Shown: positions 58,801 to 64,000 of the stretch, piece by piece | How positions within the stretch are numbered: position 1 is the stretch's first letter | Layout of the letters: every line of letters starts with the position of its first letter | Position numbers and translations under genes: made by a program | Source: Lineus longissimus | Lineage: Eukaryota; Nemertea; Pilidiophora; Heteronemertea; Lineidae | DNA length: 64,000 nucleotides | Assembly (NCBI RefSeq): GCF_910592395.1 | Contig: NC_088312.1 | Span: 2,790,001 to 2,854,000 of the forward strand | Direction of reading: 5' to 3' | Notes under the pieces: generated by a model | Told to the model about the DNA's origin: nothing | The model's input: only the letters and a program-made list of their open reading frames with translations | Databases searched by the model: none

Positions 58801-61124
58801 CGTTCTCAAGACATATTGCTGGTAAGATATACAACATGCACATGCATATATCCCATCTTTTTGAGTTTATCATATCACCAAGTTTTTCTTTGTCCCAAAC
58901 TCCTGACAATCTTATTGTTTTCTCTTTTAGCTGATGCCAGCCTTTCAGAATATGGTAGCATCCACATAAAAGTCTTCGATGCGTTGAAGAAGGAATTCAA
59001 ATGTCTTAGAAACAAGTGGTTATACCTTCGTGAGCGGATCTCTGCTATTGACGAGCTTAATATGGCCACGACTCGATACCGCTTGAGACTGCCGGGAGAG
59101 GAACGATCTAATCCTCCGCAGCCAAATGTGCTGCACCCAGTTGAGGTCAGTTGGATTGAAAAGATTTGTCGTTTGAGTTTCAGTGGTCTGCTGGACTTTG
59201 TTATGGTCTGTCTTCTGCTCTTTCTGAGTGCAGTGAGCCCAGCTCTTCAAACGTGATGACCTTAAGGGGATCAGACCAGTATGCCATTCACAATGAAAGG
59301 GTTTACAAGACTTACCCTTCATTTTCAGGTTGACCTAACCAAGAGCAAGCTCAGTGCTGACAAGGCGATTGCAGAGAGTGAACTGAGGAAGAAGCTTGGC
59401 CAGCTGATCTACTTGAGGAACTTGGAGAAGGCCCATGATCATTTGGAGGGTGGCTCCAATCCTGAAGCATGTCCAATCTGTCAGAAAGAGCTGGGAGATG
59501 AGGTGAGTTACGGTGTGTTTGATTTTTCACCAGAAACTTGGTCATTTCCCTGTTTCATTAACATTATTTCCTAAATGAAACCATGTTTATCTTCCCCTTT
59601 CAGTGGAGTGTGATGCGCTGTGGGCACTTCTTCTGCATGGACTGCATCCACATCATGCTCAACGACTACAGCTCTGGCTTGCGACGAAAGTCCCTGAAAT
59701 GTGCTATATGTCGTAACATTTCCCTCCACAGTGAGATATCCTATGTGAGTTTGAAGAAGACTTCTAATACAGAGGAGGGAGAGGAGTGCTTTCAAGTCAA
59801 GGTGAGGGTTTTGAAATGTATCTATGACATGGTCTTCTTATTGCAACCTGCACAGAGATTTGGGCAGGAAGAAGATTACTTCAATCACAAGTTTTTCAGA
59901 AAATTTGAACAAAACTAACATCTGTTTTGCCTACTTTATTCCTATTATCAGTTTTTCTCATTTTTCTTCAGGGAGACCATTCCACAAAAGTGACCGCTGT
60001 AGTTCGATGTCTCAAACAGATTCAACTCAATGACCCTGGAGCAAAGGCCCTTGTGTTCTCTACAGTAAGTTAAATTTTGTGAGAGAAAGCTGCCTCAGTT
60101 GTCACCCGACCTACACATGGCATAGTAACTTAGTAGGCCTAGAGAATTATTGCTGGTAGTGCAAAATGTCTAACTTTGTGAAAATCAAATTCTTCTGTCA
60201 TCGCCATTTAAAGGTTACTTTAAAGGTATTTGTCACCAAAATTTATGAAAACACTTCGATTTCTTGTTAAGTTTACTATAAAACATCTTCAAATTTCTTC
60301 TAGTGGCAAGAGGTTCTGAACGTCATCGCCGAAGGCCTACGCCAGAACAACATTGGTTTCAAGTCCCTTCATGCTCAGAACAAATTCCAGGCAAACCTGC
60401 ACAGTTTTCGTAGTGACGACGATGTGTCTGTTCTCTTGCTGCCCGTCCACTCTGGGGCGAATGGTCTCAACTTGATCGAGGCCACTCATATACTCCTTGT
60501 AGAACCTGTCCTAAATCAAGCTCAGGAACTCCAAGCTATTGGCAGGATTCACAGGATTGGACAAACAAAGTAAGTTTAAATTTGAAATCCAATAATTTGC
60601 TCACTACTTGGACCCCAGGTTATCCGGCACAAGTGACATCTATAAAAATAAAAGCTTAGAAAAACAATTTTTTTGGGCTCCACTGCAGTTATACCTTTAT
60701 TCTCCTTCAATGTTTTCCCATCTGATTTTTCAGACCAACGTTCGTCCACCGCTTCATTGTAAAGGCTACGATTGAAGAGAAAATGCATAGTATGTTGAAA
60801 TCCATCCAGTTGCCGATCGATAGTAACAACGATGAGGAAAGTAATCTGACCATTGGGGACTTGTGGTCCCTGTTCTCAAGGAGGGGCATCGAGCGAGACG
60901 AGGAAAGAGAGGGTAGTGACGGTGCTGCTAGGATTAGCAGACCTGAGCCTAGTGGCGAATCTAGCAATCATTCTTTGCCTGATGATGAGGAACAATCACC
61001 AGGCCCTGCAGAAGAAATTCAAGCAAATTTGGTTTTTGAAAGGGAACAACCAACAGAATTGGATCGCATTGACGAACAGGCCATTGACACAATTCCGTGG
61101 GTTGGTGAGCACGTGACTATTTGA
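49835..61124 (+). CDS. SHPRH: E3 ubiquitin ligase SHPRH (SNF2, PHD, RING, helicase)
   Basis: Twenty-two coding exons close in frame: 49835-50816, 51081-51264, 51652-51768, 51862-52054, 52366-54015, 54332-54566, 54801-55004, 55254-55525, 55676-55741, 55988-56070, 56601-56727, 57124-57408, 57650-57786, 57968-58141, 58382-58450, 58694-58821, 58931-59145, 59329-59502, 59604-59801, 59972-60064, 60304-60569 and 60734-61124. They encode 2,080 residues; human is 1,683. SHPRH polyubiquitinates PCNA at stalled forks. It begins MSKRKKAPPKKVDEEKR, as in human. SNF2 motif I is LLADEMGLGKT (about 444-454) and motif II DEAQ (1151-1154). A PHD finger CVCG...CNRC...H..C...CPHC starts near 992. A RING finger, CPIC...CGHFFC..C...CAIC (about 1755-1810), is split by an intron. 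Motifs V and VI are SGANGLNLIEATH and QAIGRIHRIGQTK. The extra length is one 550-codon Ser-rich exon. I see no linker-histone domain. AATAAA is at 61375-61380. Confidence 0.95.
58160..58191 (+). repeat. (TCA)n microsatellite in SHPRH intron
   Basis: An imperfect run of atc/tca triplets follows the donor of the exon ending at 58141. It is intronic and of no evident consequence. Confidence 0.6.
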
Positions 61125-61906
61125 GCTGTGTTGGCATGACTTTCGAGACTTTGCACAGCTTTATTGATTTGATTGACAGTGTCAAAGTCAGTTGGAACAG
61201 GCTGAACTATTCTGCAATGCGCTTCCTCCTCTGAGCCTTGCAGTGCTATGTAAAACATGATAGTGATGAAAATGATAAACGTAATACATGTAATAATGAT
61301 TTTACCTGGAAACCTTGGCATTGATCTTTTTGATGAAACATGATCATTCCTGATATGATTCAATATCGATGTGCAATAAATAACAATCAAGAATTAAAGT
61401 CCCATCTTTTCTCGTCTTTTTAATGTTTTATTTTAGACCCAATAAATGTTATTGTATCCAGAAAGCATGATGTAAATGGCGGCCTCCGTGGACCAGTGCT
61501 AATTTTGGCGGGAATGGCCTAGTGGTCATGCGACCTAAAATCTGCTTGGAAATGTCTTGACTTTTGGCGATAGTGATGAAAAGTGGTACAGTCCCAATCT
61601 TCATGTCTAAAATCGGAGACAAATCACATCTGGGCTTCTTTAATATACCAGACCTGATGAAATGTAAAAACCAGTAATCAGTATGATAAACATTAATAGT
61701 AAAAGGTGAACAATAAAGTGACTTAGATATGGTTACTATATAGATCTCAAGGCCAACTCCAATTTGCTATCAGTTGAACTCTAGAACTCTACTGTTGTTT
61801 CCCAAAATTCAAACAACGGATTATCATAAAAGTTGCTTCAAAGTAGCTTCATGATGAAATCAGAAATGAGACAACTGAGCGTCTCAATTTTGAGATAAGA
61901 AGTGAT

Positions 61907-62377
61907 TTACAGCAATGCACATTTTGTCAACAAAATTCTCACCCCTACGCTGCCTAGCGAACTTCTCATCGTCTTGCGAACTTTCCTTGTGGCCAATCCA
62001 GACTGACCTTTCATTTTACAGTAAGACACGGTATGTGCCTTGTCCCCTGTCGCATGACACCTCGGACACACGTATTGCCTTAAAACAGGACACTGAATGT
62101 TCCCTTTTTTGTCCTTAAGGGAATGTTTACTACAGAATTCTATGGTCTCGCCGTTTTGGCGACAAAATCCACAAGGCTGTGATACCTTCGAGTATTTTCT
62201 CCGCGGCTGTTCTGACTGTTCAGATTGATATGACTTGCATTGTCGGAGCCAATTTTGCACCTCTCTTCCGACATTGTCTTGCGCTGGTTCTCGACGTTCT
62301 TGAACACTGGGGACAGGCTCATTCCAAATCCCCCAAATATCGAAACTAATGTCAAATGGATTCTGAAAGTACTGCAT
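61907..62377 (-). CDS. nanos: Nanos-type zinc-finger RNA regulator
   Basis: A single uninterrupted frame of 156 residues. The C-terminal half is a complete nanos zinc-finger pair (residues 69-120). The first finger is CGFC, x12, H, x10, C. The second, after x7, is C-P-R-C, x7, H, x4, C. All eight metal ligands and the diagnostic HSLKDKKGNIQCPVLRQYVC are present. Nanos proteins work with Pumilio to repress and deadenylate mRNAs, mainly in germ cells and stem cells. The N-terminus FDISFDIWGIWNE has Phe/Trp spacing reminiscent of the NOT1-interacting motif of vertebrate nanos (inference). The short tail after the fingers, RKVRKTMRSS, is basic. Lack of introns is common for nanos genes. It converges on SHPRH. 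Which paralogue it is cannot be told from this window. Confidence 0.93.
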   Translation of the reverse strand: MQYFQNPFDISFDIWGIWNEPVPSVQERREPAQDNVGREVQNWLRQCKSYQSEQSEQPRRKYSKVSQPCGFCRQNGETIEFCSKHSLKDKKGNIQCPVLRQYVCPRCHATGDKAHTVSYCKMKGQSGLATRKVRKTMRSSLGSVGVRILLTKCALL

Positions 62378-63475
62378 TTAGAAAATTTGAAAACTCACTG
62401 TGTCCTCCCGACTCAAAATCATATTGTGAAATGATGATCACTTGGATTCCTATCTCATAAACAAAACGAGCTGCGGAGACTGAATGAGTCACAACTTGTT
62501 GCTTGGCTGATCAAAGCTATCTCCCCGCCACGTGCAGTGACTAATGACACAATCTTTATTTTAAGAGGGACAATTGGCGTCGTTTGAAGACACCTGTGAC
62601 GTTTTTCCTCAGATGTAAACAAAATGATATCAAATTTCAGTAATTGATACCCCATTGTTGATATTGGTTGTCTACTGCTCGGGTGGTAATGTTATTTCGC
62701 TCAAAACCTCAGCCGCTCCGCCCGCCCCTCGGTTTTGGCCCATCAATACATGTGCATCGCGGCCAACGGACCACTAGATAACTGACCATGCATTCTCGAG
62801 AAAATTCCGAGAAGGCCTATTTGAAAATATCTCTTTCAGTTAGTTCACTCAGCGGAGAGGTATATATTCTGTGACCATACACAACAAGTATGCGCGAAAT
62901 GAAAAAAAATTGTTCATGCAGATAATCAATTGGGCTATTAGTCTATCTGTGGTGCTTCCTTTTATAGTCGCCTTACAGTGTTACCTTTCCAGTCATTGCG
63001 TGTTCCCCCAAAAAGCCAATTAACTTCGATGTTTTCCAAACATGGTTGTGATCTGTCGGTCAGTAGGCTAAGAACTGCGATCTTCACCGCATACGCCACC
63101 AAAGTTAGACTGACATGATGCAGAATCATTACAATTAGCTGATATAATAAATAACGCAGCGAAATGAACTAACAGTGGCATCTCATTCATATCCCAAACA
63201 AGGTATTCAAGGAACTGCTTCGGTCAAGTATCGGTCGTCGAATTTTGTGAATTATTGTGGATCCATGGACTGAGATGCTCTTAGTACATGTATTTGCTGT
63301 GTTTTTCTGACTTTTTGTGGATATCCATCGATAAGTGAGGGGAAAATCTCTGTGACATCTGGATTGTCTCGTCCGTCAACGTTTGGCAAACAAGACACCC
63401 ACCAAGCAAAGCTAGCCATCTTCCGGATATAGCAGAGGACCTTTGTCGTCTTGGTTCATTTTCGGCCTGCATAAA
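62378..63475. other. Intergenic region upstream of nanos and GT92-like gene
   Basis: These two genes diverge from this 1.1-kb interval, which must include both promoters. I see no further gene. No TATA box stands out. Confidence 0.5.
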
Positions 63476-64000
63476 ATGAGGATACGCATCGGATTCACAT
63501 TGCGTTATTTCATTTTTGCAGTTGTTGTCTTCTCATTTGTGGATATCATGATGTTGGCGAACGGTCCCGGGCCATGGGAAAATATCAATTTGAAGATGAA
63601 GCGGAATTCAAATGGATGCTCTACTATCCGTACGAGTAATGCAAAAACTGGAGATGCCTTGTATAATTCGAACTTTTCTTCTCTGGAATGCGCAGAAGGT
63701 CAGTCCGTCTATCTTCACACTGCCTTCCTGGACAAAAGAGCCCGAGGGAAACCAATCGTCCGGATACTTGCCGTACTTGAAAGTGACGACCTTCCCGAGC
63801 TTGAATGTGCATTTAGGTTGGATAACGGGACTGTCCTTCAAGTCGATGTGGAGTATTACGAAATGTGTGAAAACCATCGACGCCAGTATGGATCTTTCAT
63901 GCTCTTATGCCCCATTCCTGTCCGTTTCTACACGCCTTGTTCCGTTACTGTTGAACATGCTCGAAGCAATGGCACGGGAGCCCACCGCGTAGTACTCCCT
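63476..64000 (+). CDS. Type II membrane protein, GT92-like, truncated by window end
   Basis: A frame opens at ATG 63476 and stays open to the last base (175 codons). It begins with a basic stretch (MRIRIGFTLR) and a hydrophobic anchor, YFIFAVVVFSFVDIMML (about 11-27), as in Golgi glycosyltransferases. Three N-glycosylation sequons are visible: NFS, NGT in LDNGTV, and NGT in SNGTG. SVYLHTAFLDKR followed by PIVRILAVLE resembles the 'VYVYSAYYDNR...VRV' entry region of glycosyltransferase family 92. The cysteines in LECAF and LLCPIPV also fit. The catalytic part would lie beyond the window, so the assignment is moderate. The region looks like a single exon so far. Confidence 0.55.
   Translation, partial: MRIRIGFTLRYFIFAVVVFSFVDIMMLANGPGPWENINLKMKRNSNGCSTIRTSNAKTGDALYNSNFSSLECAEGQSVYLHTAFLDKRARGKPIVRILAVLESDDLPELECAFRLDNGTVLQVDVEYYEMCENHRRQYGSFMLLCPIPVRFYTPCSVTVEHARSNGTGAHRVVLP

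Overview
This is nuclear DNA from an animal, most likely a marine invertebrate. The genes are split into many short exons with GT/AG introns, mostly 100-1,100 bp. Proteins such as nanos, TIGAR, UFSP1, ALDH16A1, PIH1D1, TFIP11 and SHPRH are those of a bilaterian. The frequent words 'tacatgta' and 'aggccta' in non-coding DNA fit lophotrochozoans or deuterostome invertebrates, but I cannot name the phylum. I rebuilt gene models by hand, joining exons where the frame, the splice sites and a known protein family agreed. For most genes the reading phase closes across every junction.

Layout, left to right. (1) 1-3467: intergenic, with a small pogo/Tigger-like inverted-repeat element. (2) 3468-6677, minus: a compact VPS4-like AAA ATPase with no MIT domain and no arginine fingers. 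(3) 6678-10165: gene-poor, with two MITE-like elements and a minisatellite. (4) 10166-13144, minus: TIGAR, a sugar-bisphosphatase. (5) 13820-16909, minus: thymidine phosphorylase (TYMP). (6) 18254-22841, plus: an unrecognised coiled-coil nuclear-type protein with two alternative zinc-finger 3' exons. (7) 25332-30324, minus, ALDH16A1, head-to-head with (8) 30541-32914, plus, PIH1D1. These are 216 bp apart, and their human orthologues are also divergent neighbours. (9) 33302-34629, minus: UFSP1, whose 3' UTR probably overlaps that of PIH1D1. (10) 36160-39073, plus: an RGG-tailed von Willebrand A protein. (11) 40448-45905, minus: the splicing factor TFIP11. (12) 46121-about 47767, minus: a small uncharacterised gene (partial model). 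(13) 49835-61124, plus: SHPRH, a SNF2/PHD/RING ubiquitin ligase, 22 coding exons. (14) 61907-62377, minus: an intronless nanos gene. (15) 63476 to the window end, plus: the start of a type II membrane protein resembling glycosyltransferase family 92.

The genes do not form one pathway. They are an ordinary mix of housekeeping functions (nucleoside salvage, glycolytic control, chaperone assembly, UFM1 processing, splicing, DNA-damage ubiquitination) plus a germline regulator. The most distinctive items are the stripped-down VPS4 paralogue, the swappable zinc-finger 3' exons, the ancient ALDH16A1/PIH1D1 divergent pair, SHPRH without a visible linker-histone domain, and the RGG-vWA protein. I found no prokaryote-like defence system, CRISPR array or rRNA. 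No tRNA gene was convincing.
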